Assembly (NCBI GenBank): GCA_963849105.1
Contig: CAWKGD010000006.1
Location: 372,001-436,000, forward strand
DNA from: CAVRXQ01 sp963849105
GTDB lineage: Bacteria > Actinomycetota > Acidimicrobiia > Acidimicrobiales > Bog-793
DNA: 64,000 bases
Reading direction: 5' to 3'
Positions 1-7,142 of this stretch are shown piece by piece. The translations under genes and the position numbers were made by a program. The stretch's first letter is position 1, and every line of letters starts with the position of its first letter. Below the pieces are notes generated by a model. It saw only the letters and a program-made list of their open reading frames with translations. It was not told the origin of the DNA and did not search any database.

Positions 1-1
1 G

Positions 2-589
2 CGAGAGATCTCCCTCGTCGTGCAAGGCGCGTCGGCGAATCTCCTGCCGTACGCGACGGCGGAGGAGAACGTGTGGTTCGCGCAGCGAGGCGCCCGACGG
101 CGCGGCAAAGAGATTGAGCACGGCGCGAGCGAGCTCCTGCAGCTGTTTGGACTCAGCCGGATCGCGAACGTTCCCGTCGAGCACTGTTCGACGGGCGACC
201 GACAGCGACTCGCCCTCGTCACGGGCGTGGCGGTTGCGCCCCGCCTGCTGCTCGTCGACGAGCCGACGAGCCAGCTTTCTGTGGCTGATCGCGACGTCGT
301 CATAGAGACGCTGTTTCACATTCACGACGAGCTCGGTATGACCGTTGTGGTCGTCACCCACGATGCTGCCGTCGCGCAACATTTCGCGAGGACGATCACG
401 ATCCTCGACGGGCGTGTCGGCGCTGAAGGGCGCAAGGGGACCGAGTATGCGGTGATCGGGCAGGACGGGAGCGTTCGCCTTCCGAACGAACTGCTGGAGT
501 CCATACCTCCTGGCAGCTTCGTGCGGTTCGTGCGGACCGAATCCGGTCTCGAAATGCGCGTCGCCGACAACGATGAGGAACTGGAGTGA
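2..589 (+). CDS. ABC transporter ATP-binding protein, 5' end cut by window edge
   Basis: Partial ATPase subunit of an ABC transporter, read in frame from base 2. The Walker A part lies upstream of the window. Visible are the Q-loop (VVQGAS near the edge), an unusual signature (CSTGDRQR in place of LSGGQ), Walker B (LLLVDEPTS) and the switch histidine (VVVTHD). After the ATPase core comes a C-terminal tail of about 55 residues. It overlaps the next ATPase gene by 4 bases (GTGA), so the two are co-translated, probably as a heteromeric pair. The permease is not in view. The substrate cannot be told. Confidence 0.85.
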   Translation, partial: REISLVVQGASANLLPYATAEENVWFAQRGARRRGKEIEHGASELLQLFGLSRIANVPVEHCSTGDRQRLALVTGVAVAPRLLLVDEPTSQLSVADRDVVIETLFHIHDELGMTVVVVTHDAAVAQHFARTITILDGRVGAEGRKGTEYAVIGQDGSVRLPNELLESIPPGSFVRFVRTESGLEMRVADNDEELE

Positions 590-1242
590 CCATTCCGGTC
601 ATCGAAGCGCTGGGGGTTGGCTTCGACGGCGATCGAGGGCCGTTGTTCGACGGTGTCAGCCTTTCAGCCGACGCAGGAGAACTGCTCGTGATCAGCGGCG
701 CCGCCGGGTCCGGCAAGTCGGTGCTCGCAGCGATCCTCGGTGGTGTGATGGCACCTGCTCGGGGCGTCGTGAGCTTCGAGGGGAAGAAGATGCCCGACGT
801 GGGCCAACGTGGCGAGCGACCGTCGTTCGCGCCGCAGGACGGGGCGCTCGTCCCTGAGCTGACCGCCGCGGAGTCCGTCGGACTGCCACTGCAGCTGCGC
901 GGCCTTGCACCTTCTGAGATCGACCAACGCGTTGGTCATTGGCTTGGCGCGCTCGGACTCGCCGCGTGCACCGATCGGCCCGTCGCAGATCTTTCCGGTG
1001 GTCAACGACAGCGGGTGTCGATCGCCCGGACGTTCGCGACGCAGTCGAGTGCGCTCATCTTCGACGAGCCCACCGCTGAAATCGACGCGGCGAACCGCGA
1101 GCTCGTGTTGTCGTTGATGCTGAACGCGCGCGACGTGGGGGCAGCGGTCATCGCCGTCTCCCACGACGAGGACGTCGCCGATGCGGCAAATCGCCTTTTT
1201 GAGCTGACGACGACCGCGACCGCGGCCTCGTCAACCGCGTAG
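586..1242 (+). CDS. ABC transporter ATP-binding protein
   Basis: A 218-residue ATPase of the LolD/MacB-like small type. Walker A is GAAGSGKS near residue 40, the Q-loop is APQDG, the signature is the canonical LSGGQRQR, Walker B is ALIFDEPTA and the switch motif is VSHDE. The GTG start overlaps the stop of the preceding ATPase. This subunit has a normal signature, whereas its partner has a degenerate one, so the pair may have one canonical and one degenerate ATP site. The next gene is convergent, so the operon ends here. Confidence 0.88.
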   Translation: MTIPVIEALGVGFDGDRGPLFDGVSLSADAGELLVISGAAGSGKSVLAAILGGVMAPARGVVSFEGKKMPDVGQRGERPSFAPQDGALVPELTAAESVGLPLQLRGLAPSEIDQRVGHWLGALGLAACTDRPVADLSGGQRQRVSIARTFATQSSALIFDEPTAEIDAANRELVLSLMLNARDVGAAVIAVSHDEDVADAANRLFELTTTATAASSTA

Positions 1243-1260
1243 GTTGGGCTGCTGCTTTGA

Positions 1261-1581
1261 TCAGCCCCCGACGGCCACGCTCTCGCTGATCTGCAGGGTT
1301 CCGCCGCGCTGCAAGAAGGGGTGGCTCTCGACGAGCGCCACCGCGCCCTCCAGGTCTTCGGCCTCAAGGATCGAGTACCCGCCGATCGCAGCTTCTTGTT
1401 GGCCATCGGTCGCGCCAGATGAAGTCACGGTCTTCGCCGCGCCGAGGGGCGCTCCGGGATCGACGAGGAGTCTTCCTAGACCGCCTGCCCAGCCCTGGAA
1501 CGCCTCCAGCATCTGGCGAGCGGCTTCCGGATCCGTAGGCATTCCGGGTCCGCCGTGGTACGTGACGAGGTACTTCGGCAT
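1261..1581 (-). CDS. YCII-related (DGPF) domain protein
   Basis: A 106-residue protein that begins MPKYLVTYHGG, the usual opening of actinobacterial YCII/DGPF proteins, which form small ferredoxin-like dimers. The C-terminal half holds the expected GGYSILEA strand-helix element and the VESHP motif. Members are often encoded with ECF sigma factors, but none is nearby. The biochemical role is unknown. It is convergent with the ABC gene, 18 bases away. Confidence 0.8.
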   Translation of the reverse strand: MPKYLVTYHGGPGMPTDPEAARQMLEAFQGWAGGLGRLLVDPGAPLGAAKTVTSSGATDGQQEAAIGGYSILEAEDLEGAVALVESHPFLQRGGTLQISESVAVGG

Positions 1582-1728
1582 CGGCGACTCCTGTCGTCTC
1601 GGTTCGCGCGAATTAGATCAGTCGGTCGTCGCAACGGCAATCGGGGAGGCACCGTGCAACCTGGGATCGCCTTGATGGATCCGCCGCGCTTTCGAACCCA
1701 ATCTCGCCGAGCGGAGCAGGAAGCAGCC

Positions 1729-2043
1729 GTGGGGACGGCCGCCTCGAGGCATTCAGCGAGGCGGTGATCGCGATCTCGACGATCGTGATGGTGCTCGAGC
1801 TCAGGTTCCCGCACGGCACAGGAATACACGCGTTGCGACCGCTGGTGCCGATCGGACTCACCTACGTCTTGAGCCGCAGCGTCCTCGGCATCTACTGGAA
1901 CAACCACCACCACATGCTGCGGGCGACGGAGCACGTGAACGGCGAGGTGCTCTGGGCGAACCTCTATCTCCTTTTCTGGCTCTCGCTCTCCCTCTCACGA
2001 CAGGGTGGATGGAGAGAACGGGTTCGCAGAGGGTCGCTCATGA
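1729..2043 (+). pseudogene. Decayed TMEM175-family (DUF1211) potassium channel gene
   Basis: The reading frames contain the family's hallmark segments in the right order but in different frames. A GTG at 1729, preceded by AGGA, gives MGTA. After a one-base loss near 1740 the text reads RLEAFSEAVIAIS and MVLELRFPHG, then SVLGIYWNNHHHML and LYLLFWLSLS. Near 1990 the frame changes to PLTTGWM, and near 2012 it changes again to GENGFAEG before a stop at 2041. Only the first half of the usual roughly 200-residue protein is represented. Intact members are multi-pass potassium channels with the FSD motif (here FSE). At least three frameshifts plus the truncation argue for real decay rather than one sequencing error. 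Confidence 0.8.
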
Positions 2044-3714
2044 CCCCGCCGGGGTCACCGACTTCCAGTTCGGGCGCGACGGAATGATTCTCCCAGCCGG
2101 ACCCTGGCCGAAGAGCCACAACAAGTTCTCCGTGATCTTCTGCACGGTGTGCGCGGGACAGACGGGCACCCCTTTCGGGCAGGGCAGCATCGCGTCGATC
2201 CAATTCACGTTTCCGCTGTCGAACACGCCAGCCCTGCTCGTCGGGTTCGTGTAGTAGGTCATGTCGGAGTACGTGTCACCGTTCCACTCGCCCTGAGTCG
2301 TGTACGAGACGTTGAGCGGGACCGGGGAGTGTCCAAGCACCTCGATGTTCGCGGGGGTGCCGTAAGCGAGGTCGATGTGATCGATGTCGGAATCGATCAC
2401 TCGGGGCACGACCGAACCGTTGTGCAGCCCCGTGCCCTTGAAGATCCACGCCTTGGCGTCGTGGACGACGAATGGCGTTGGGGCCGCTCCCAGGTCGAGG
2501 TAGCCGCTGTAGATCTCGCCGATGAATGGCGTCGAGTTCCAATCGGTAGGGGGTGACGCCCAGGTGTTGCCAGTGACCTCGTTCGGGTTGCCGTGTCCGT
2601 TCAGCGGGTCTTCATCGGCGTCGCGGTAGTCGACCTCATCGCGGTCAGGACCGAGCGGCGAGGGCTGTAAGCGGGCGTGCCGGACGATCGCCGCCGCCGA
2701 GAGGAAGGCGATGTTCACCCCGTGCGCAAGCGCTGTTTCGGCGCCCTGGAGCTCGGGGTAGGTCCACGTCTCGTCGTGACCGAGCGACAGCAGCGCCTTG
2801 TGGTTGAGCAGGATCTGCGGGTGCTCGTCGACCGTGATGTCGGTGCTGTACGCGACGTCGAGTCCGTCCTTTTCCATCAGGTAGATCAGCGGGTACTCGT
2901 TCGCCAGAAAGTCGGATGCGCCGTTGCCCTCCGCGTACGGCCGATCAAATGAGACGACGCGGGCGCGATTGCACACGGGGTAGGTGGGAATGTCCGGCGC
3001 GCAGGCCCCCGCACCTTGATAGAAGGAGTAGCCGCCGAAGGTGTTCCATCCCTGCTCGGTGAGGCTGCGGCTCATGAACAGATACGCCGCCTTGCTCGAG
3101 GGGTTCCACACGGTGAGCAGCACGTACGCCTGCTGATTGCCGTTGCCGACGAGTTTCAACAGATAGTCGCCCTGGTAGAACGCGCGAGTGATCGGTACGA
3201 CGAGGGAACGGTGCCAGTTTGCGCACGACACCATGTTGACGCCCGAAGTGAACCCACATTTCGGCTGGAGGTGTCCCCTGTTGACGCCGGAGCGCCACAC
3301 TTCGTGCCCGCCGTCGCCGCTGTAGTAGCCCATGCGGTACGCGGTGACGCGGAACGAGGTCGCCGACGTCGAGACATACAACCCGACGTGTTCGCCGCTT
3401 TCGACATAGTTCAAACCCGCGAATCCTTCGATGAAGCCGGGCGCTTCGTGTCCGGAGATTTCCCATGCCGTCGTGCCCGGGAGCTTGTTCTCGGCGATCA
3501 TCACCGTCGACTCGACACCGTTCGGACCGAGGAAGGTTCCCGAATGGGCAGTCGACGGACGATCAGCGCCCGGAGACGGCCCGCCGTGAACGACAATCAC
3601 TCCGAAGGCCGCGCCGAGCGCAACGACGCCGACGCCGAGCGCGAGAAAGCTCACCCGCCTAGGGCACCTCGCGCGCGCGAGGGCATCGGACCGCTCTGCA
3701 GGGAGGTCAGGCAC
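2038..3714 (-). CDS. Secreted N,N-dimethylformamidase beta-subunit-like protein
   Basis: About 558 residues. The mature part resembles the large (beta) subunit of N,N-dimethylformamidase: it has the YRMGYYSGDGGHEVW segment, then an Ig-like region, then a catalytic-like domain with LSLGHDETWTYP and a C-terminal VQKITENLLWLFGQG. Family enzymes hydrolyse small amides, but no small subunit gene is present and the activity here is unknown. The N-terminus has basic residues (RARCPRR) followed by a hydrophobic stretch (FLALGVGVVALGAAFGVIVV), a signal peptide or anchor. The start is uncertain: GTG at 3714 keeps the basic segment, while GTG at 3654 would begin right at the hydrophobic stretch. Confidence 0.75.
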   Translation of the reverse strand: MPDLPAERSDALARARCPRRVSFLALGVGVVALGAAFGVIVVHGGPSPGADRPSTAHSGTFLGPNGVESTVMIAENKLPGTTAWEISGHEAPGFIEGFAGLNYVESGEHVGLYVSTSATSFRVTAYRMGYYSGDGGHEVWRSGVNRGHLQPKCGFTSGVNMVSCANWHRSLVVPITRAFYQGDYLLKLVGNGNQQAYVLLTVWNPSSKAAYLFMSRSLTEQGWNTFGGYSFYQGAGACAPDIPTYPVCNRARVVSFDRPYAEGNGASDFLANEYPLIYLMEKDGLDVAYSTDITVDEHPQILLNHKALLSLGHDETWTYPELQGAETALAHGVNIAFLSAAAIVRHARLQPSPLGPDRDEVDYRDADEDPLNGHGNPNEVTGNTWASPPTDWNSTPFIGEIYSGYLDLGAAPTPFVVHDAKAWIFKGTGLHNGSVVPRVIDSDIDHIDLAYGTPANIEVLGHSPVPLNVSYTTQGEWNGDTYSDMTYYTNPTSRAGVFDSGNVNWIDAMLPCPKGVPVCPAHTVQKITENLLWLFGQGPAGRIIPSRPNWKSVTPAGS

Positions 3715-3830
3715 TGGGTGCGATCGTATTTGCCCATGTCGATGCCGGTGTCGCGTGCGACGGCGTGCGCGTCGCCGATCTCGGGTACCTTCGCTTTGGT
3801 CTGGAGCGGACAAGCGAAAGGATTCCGACA

Positions 3831-4073
3831 ATGGATGACGTCTCGATCGTCCGTCGCATCGACGAACTGGTCGACGAGGAGCACCACCTCGAGCAGTCCC
3901 ACGGCGAACGACCGCTCTCGGCGGAGGAACGCGACAGGCTGAAGCAGATCGAAGAGCATCTCGACCAGTGCTGGGATCTCTTGCGCCAGCGGCGGGCGCG
4001 CCGAACGGCGGGTCAAAATCCCGACGAGGCGAAGGAACGGCCGATCAGCGTCGTCGAGCGCTACCAGCAGTAA
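3831..4073 (+). CDS. DUF2630 family protein
   Basis: An 80-residue acidic, helical protein. It carries the family pattern RRIDELVDEEHHLE, then LSAEERDRLKQIEEHLDQCWDLLRQRRARR, and ends with PISVVERYQQ. The ATG is preceded by AAAGGA at a good distance. DUF2630 proteins are small and common in actinobacteria, and their function is unknown. The gene is divergent from the secreted amidase-like gene. Confidence 0.85.
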   Translation: MDDVSIVRRIDELVDEEHHLEQSHGERPLSAEERDRLKQIEEHLDQCWDLLRQRRARRTAGQNPDEAKERPISVVERYQQ

Positions 4074-4596
4074 TTCGGTACGCGTCGCCGGCGCGGCGCG
4101 TACCGCGCGGTGCCTCGGGGGATCGGTGGGCTGGTGTCGTCGGTTTGGCTGCGAGCGACGTTCTCCTGATTCTCGGTGCGATCGGCGCTGCGTCGCGGTG
4201 GTGGGGCTCGCCGCCAAATGCCGCTGTGTGAGCGACCAACGGTCCCCGGTCGGTATGTCAGGCCGAGGAGCGAGCGTCGGCACGGCCGCGAGAACGCGTG
4301 TTTCTGACCCGACGGATTGTCGGTCGACCCGTTGATCTGGCGCTCGTTTTCGTCGGTGGATGCGCGGGCGGAGCGGTCCGCTACGCCGCCAGCTCCGCTT
4401 CGTCGAGCGACGCTCGCTTTGCCTGGGCGACCCTTGGCGTGAAACTCGCTGGCCTCCTTGCGGTTCGCCGTCCTCGCGCGCAGTCGTTCGACAGGACAAA
4501 TGGCCCTTCATCTCGTGGTCGGCGAGCGATTGGCTGGAGGTGAGGCGACATTTGGCCGCGCGGAAGCGGCCGGACGTGTTCGCCGTGGAGGCGGTC
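4074..4596. other. Gene-poor stretch with a crcB remnant
   Basis: No intact gene is seen in these 520 bases. A short hydrophobic reading near 4126-4230 (VVGLAASDVLLILGAIGAAS) has no start and no family I recognise. The crcB fragment at 4298-4470 is listed separately. The last bases carry the ribosome binding site of the kinase gene (GGAGG at 4587-4591). Confidence 0.6.
4298..4470 (+). pseudogene. crcB: N-terminal remnant of a CrcB/FluC fluoride channel gene
   Basis: The translation starting at GTG 4298 reads RPVDLALVFVGGCAGGAVRYAAS and then FAWATLGVKLAGLL. This matches the first membrane helix of CrcB (GGxxGAxxRY) and the following FPWGTLxVNxxGS segment. In the usual second motif an asparagine precedes the glycine-rich turn; here lysine stands in its place. 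The similarity stops near 4470 and the frame closes at 4543, so only about 50 of some 120 residues remain. Intact CrcB is a small dual-topology fluoride exporter. No second crcB copy is in the window. Confidence 0.6.
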
Positions 4597-5613
4597 ATGG
4601 GTTTCGTGACTCCAGCGCAGCGATACGACGTCGTGAGCGTCGGCGACGTCGCGACCGACGTCATCATCGGCCTACCCGAGGGCCAGGTTGCCTCGCGCAA
4701 GGACGCAGACGGGCGTTACCTCGAAGTCCCTCTCGGCGTGAAGGTCGCGTACCACGAGGAGGCGACCGTCGCGGCAGGAGGAAGTGCCGCGAACATCGCG
4801 GTCGGACTCTCGAGACTCGGAGTGCGCGTCGGCCTCGCAAGCTTCCTCGCGCACGATGAGGTCGGTCGGGATCTCCTCGCAGCGCTCCATGCGGAACACG
4901 TCGACACGCGGCTCGTCCGCATCGACTCGCCAGCTCACACCAACCGCAACATCGTTTTGTCTTACGGCGGGGAGCGGACGATCTTCGTCTGGCATGAGGA
5001 CTTCGAGTACCACTGGCCGTACCTGCGGCCGAGTGAAGTTCCGGCGTGGCTCCTTTTGACCTCGCTCGGAGCGAGCGCCCTTGAATACGAAGTCCAGATC
5101 GCCGACTGGCTCGACGAGAACCCCGACGTGAAGCTCGCCGTGCGCCCCGGAACGATGCAGATCGCAGCCGGCGTAAGGCGTCTCGAACGATTGTGTCGGC
5201 GAGCCGAATTGCTCATCTGCGATTCGAGCCAAGCGGCCGCGTTTGTGGATGCTCGCTCCGACGAGCCCGAACACCAGCTGAAGGCGCTGAGAGCGCTCGG
5301 TCCGAAGATGGTTGTCGTCGTGAATGAAGAGGGCGGCGCATACGCGCTCGATGACGTCGATCGATTGCACGCACATGACGGCACCGCATTGGGCGGAGCG
5401 ATCGACCGAACCGGAGCCGCTGACGCGTTCACCGCCGGCGTGCTCGCCGCGGTCGTGCGGGGATTGCCCTTGAAAGACGCCCTGACGTGGGGACCCCCGA
5501 ATTACTCGAGCGTGGCTGCTCGCCTCGGTTCACAAGAGGGTCTGTTGCGCGAGAGCGATCTTCGTCGCATCATCGACGCCTTCGGTGTCACCGTGAGTCC
5601 GTTTGGCAGCTGA
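4597..5613 (+). CDS. PfkB-family carbohydrate or nucleoside kinase
   Basis: A 338-residue ribokinase-superfamily enzyme that phosphorylates a hydroxyl of a sugar or nucleoside. The N-terminal sugar-binding GGSAANIAVGLSRLG motif lies near residue 60. The C-terminal catalytic loop is DRTGAADAFTAG, where the usual GAGD is GAAD; the catalytic aspartate is kept. I chose ATG 4597 because GGAGG sits 5 bases before it and the protein then opens with VGDVATDVI, the normal first strand. An insertion GQVASRKDADG after that strand is also found in some uncharacterised actinobacterial members. The substrate is not clear from sequence. Confidence 0.82.
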   Translation: MGFVTPAQRYDVVSVGDVATDVIIGLPEGQVASRKDADGRYLEVPLGVKVAYHEEATVAAGGSAANIAVGLSRLGVRVGLASFLAHDEVGRDLLAALHAEHVDTRLVRIDSPAHTNRNIVLSYGGERTIFVWHEDFEYHWPYLRPSEVPAWLLLTSLGASALEYEVQIADWLDENPDVKLAVRPGTMQIAAGVRRLERLCRRAELLICDSSQAAAFVDARSDEPEHQLKALRALGPKMVVVVNEEGGAYALDDVDRLHAHDGTALGGAIDRTGAADAFTAGVLAAVVRGLPLKDALTWGPPNYSSVAARLGSQEGLLRESDLRRIIDAFGVTVSPFGS

Positions 5614-5638
5614 TTGATCAGACGACGATGGAGAACGT

Positions 5639-6130
5639 TTAAGAAGTCGAATGCGCGGCGCACCTCGAACACCGACCGACGAGTTCGAGGCGGTGGTCGC
5701 TGACGTCGAATCCGTTCTCCTCGGCGATCGCTCTCGCCGTCTCGGCGAGGGCGGCTTCGAGACGGGGTGAGCTCGTCGCATCGATGACGAGACCGCACCG
5801 TGAGCAAACGGCGTGGTGGTGGTGGTGGCCGCTCACTTCCTCCGCAAGTTCGAAGCGTCCGAACTCGTCTGATCCGCTGACCCTTCGGACGACACCAGCG
5901 TCGGCGAGCACGGCGAGGTTGCGGTAGGCAGTGCTCACCGGGAGGTCGGGCACGGCGTCAAGGAGATCGGCGATCGTCGCCGGACGCCTGAACGACGACA
6001 AGGCGTCGACCATCATCCGACGTTGCCGCGTGTAGCGCTGCTCGGAGCGGGCGAGGCGGAACGCGACGTCGCGATGGGTGCGCTCGTCGGCGGCGACCTC
6101 GTTGACCACCGGTGCAGCGTACTGAGGCAT
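5639..6130 (-). CDS. Fur-family metal-dependent repressor
   Basis: A 163-residue regulator of the Fur/Zur/PerR family. The N-terminal winged helix reads TRQRRMMVDAL and then STAYRNLAVLADAGVV (recognition helix). The dimerisation domain has the HHHHHAVCSRCG metal site and a second CSRC pair near the C-terminus, so two CxxC pairs can bind structural zinc. I chose ATG 6130 because family similarity starts soon after it. An 11-bp inverted repeat lies directly upstream (6137-6186). Which metal it senses cannot be decided; no iron- or zinc-uptake gene is adjacent. It is divergent from the PPK2 gene. Confidence 0.88.
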   Translation of the reverse strand: MPQYAAPVVNEVAADERTHRDVAFRLARSEQRYTRQRRMMVDALSSFRRPATIADLLDAVPDLPVSTAYRNLAVLADAGVVRRVSGSDEFGRFELAEEVSGHHHHHAVCSRCGLVIDATSSPRLEAALAETARAIAEENGFDVSDHRLELVGRCSRCAAHSTS

Positions 6131-6136
6131 CGCAGT

Positions 6137-6186
6137 CGGAATCGTTCGAGGTGACAGGATCCTTGGAACGATTCCGATCGGTTCGG
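6137..6186. promoter_or_regulatory. 11-bp inverted repeat between fur-type gene and PPK2
   Basis: CGGAATCGTTC at 6137-6147 and GAACGATTCCG at 6176-6186 are perfect inverted copies separated by 28 bases. They lie 6 bases upstream of the Fur-family start codon and in the shared region of two divergent genes. An autoregulatory operator is a reasonable guess; an RNA hairpin in the leader is the alternative. Confidence 0.5.
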
Positions 6187-6311
6187 CGGACAGGGCCTCT
6201 CCGGACCAGACCGATACCAACCGCCCCGAACGCGGACACCACAGTGACGCTGTGATTGGCTGGTCCCGTGGAAAGCGCCCGTCGGCGGGGACGGCGACCG
6301 AGAACGCCCCG

Positions 6312-7109
6312 ATGAGTGGCCGGCTGGACGCGGTCGACCTCACCGAGTCGATGAGCCGGGAAGCGTCCGAGGAACGCCTTCCGGCGCTTCAGCAGCGTCT
6401 CCTCGAACTGCGACTCGTCAGCGCCGGTCTGATCGGGAACGGCTCTCTCGGACCACCGCTCTGCGTGCTCTTCGAAGGTTGGGACGCGTCGGGAAAAGGC
6501 GGCTCGATCAAGCGGCTCGTCGCCTCCCTCGACCCTCGGCACGTGGTCGTCGCCGAGTTCGGAGTTCCGACCGAGGAAGAAAAGCGCCACCAGTTCTTGT
6601 GGCGCTTCGTCCCGTGCCTCCCGGGGTGGGGCGAGATGAGCGTGTTCGACCGCTCGTGGTACGGGAGAGTTCTCGTCGAACGGGTCGAGGGATTCGCGAA
6701 CAATCGCGAGTGGAAACGCGCCTATGCGGAGATCAACAACTTCGAGGAGATGCTCGTCGAAGAAGGTGTGACCCTCGTCAAGGTCTGGCTGCACATCTCG
6801 TCTGATGAACAGGAACGCCGGTTCGAGGCGCGCCGCAACGATCCGCTGCGCCGTTGGAAGCTGACTGACGACGATTGGCGGAATCGCGAGAAGCGTCCGG
6901 CGTATCTCGACGCGGCAGAGGAGATGTTCGAGCGCACCGACTCGAAGGTCGCTCCGTGGGAGATCGTCGCAGCCGAAAGTAAGCACTACGCGCGGGTCGC
7001 GGTGCTCGAGACGGTGATCGCCCGGAGCGAGACGGCGATGAAGCGTGCCGGGCAGACGATCCCCAATCTGAGAATCACAGCCGAGCGAGCCCCGCGCCGC
7101 GCGCGGTAG
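6312..7109 (+). CDS. ppk2: Polyphosphate kinase 2 family protein
   Basis: A 265-residue PPK2 enzyme, which moves phosphate between polyphosphate and nucleotides. The Walker A loop is GWDASGKGG near residue 55, followed by SVFDRSWYGRVLVERV (Walker B/lid DRSWY) and the helical lid with RRNDPLRRWKLTDDDW. The ATG at 6312 gives the usual N-terminus that ends in LPALQQRLLELR. Upstream GTG 6252 is possible but adds residues not typical of the family. Whether it makes ADP/ATP or GDP/GTP, and in which direction, is not visible. Confidence 0.9.
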   Translation: MSGRLDAVDLTESMSREASEERLPALQQRLLELRLVSAGLIGNGSLGPPLCVLFEGWDASGKGGSIKRLVASLDPRHVVVAEFGVPTEEEKRHQFLWRFVPCLPGWGEMSVFDRSWYGRVLVERVEGFANNREWKRAYAEINNFEEMLVEEGVTLVKVWLHISSDEQERRFEARRNDPLRRWKLTDDDWRNREKRPAYLDAAEEMFERTDSKVAPWEIVAAESKHYARVAVLETVIARSETAMKRAGQTIPNLRITAERAPRRAR

Positions 7110-7142
7110 TTCCTACGCGCTGAGTCGGTACTGTCGGCGCCG

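Noticed and set aside
4126..4230. Hydrophobic fragment VVGLAASDVLLILGAIGAAS as a membrane gene
   Set aside because: No start codon in a proper context and too short; it may be debris from the same decay as the crcB remnant.
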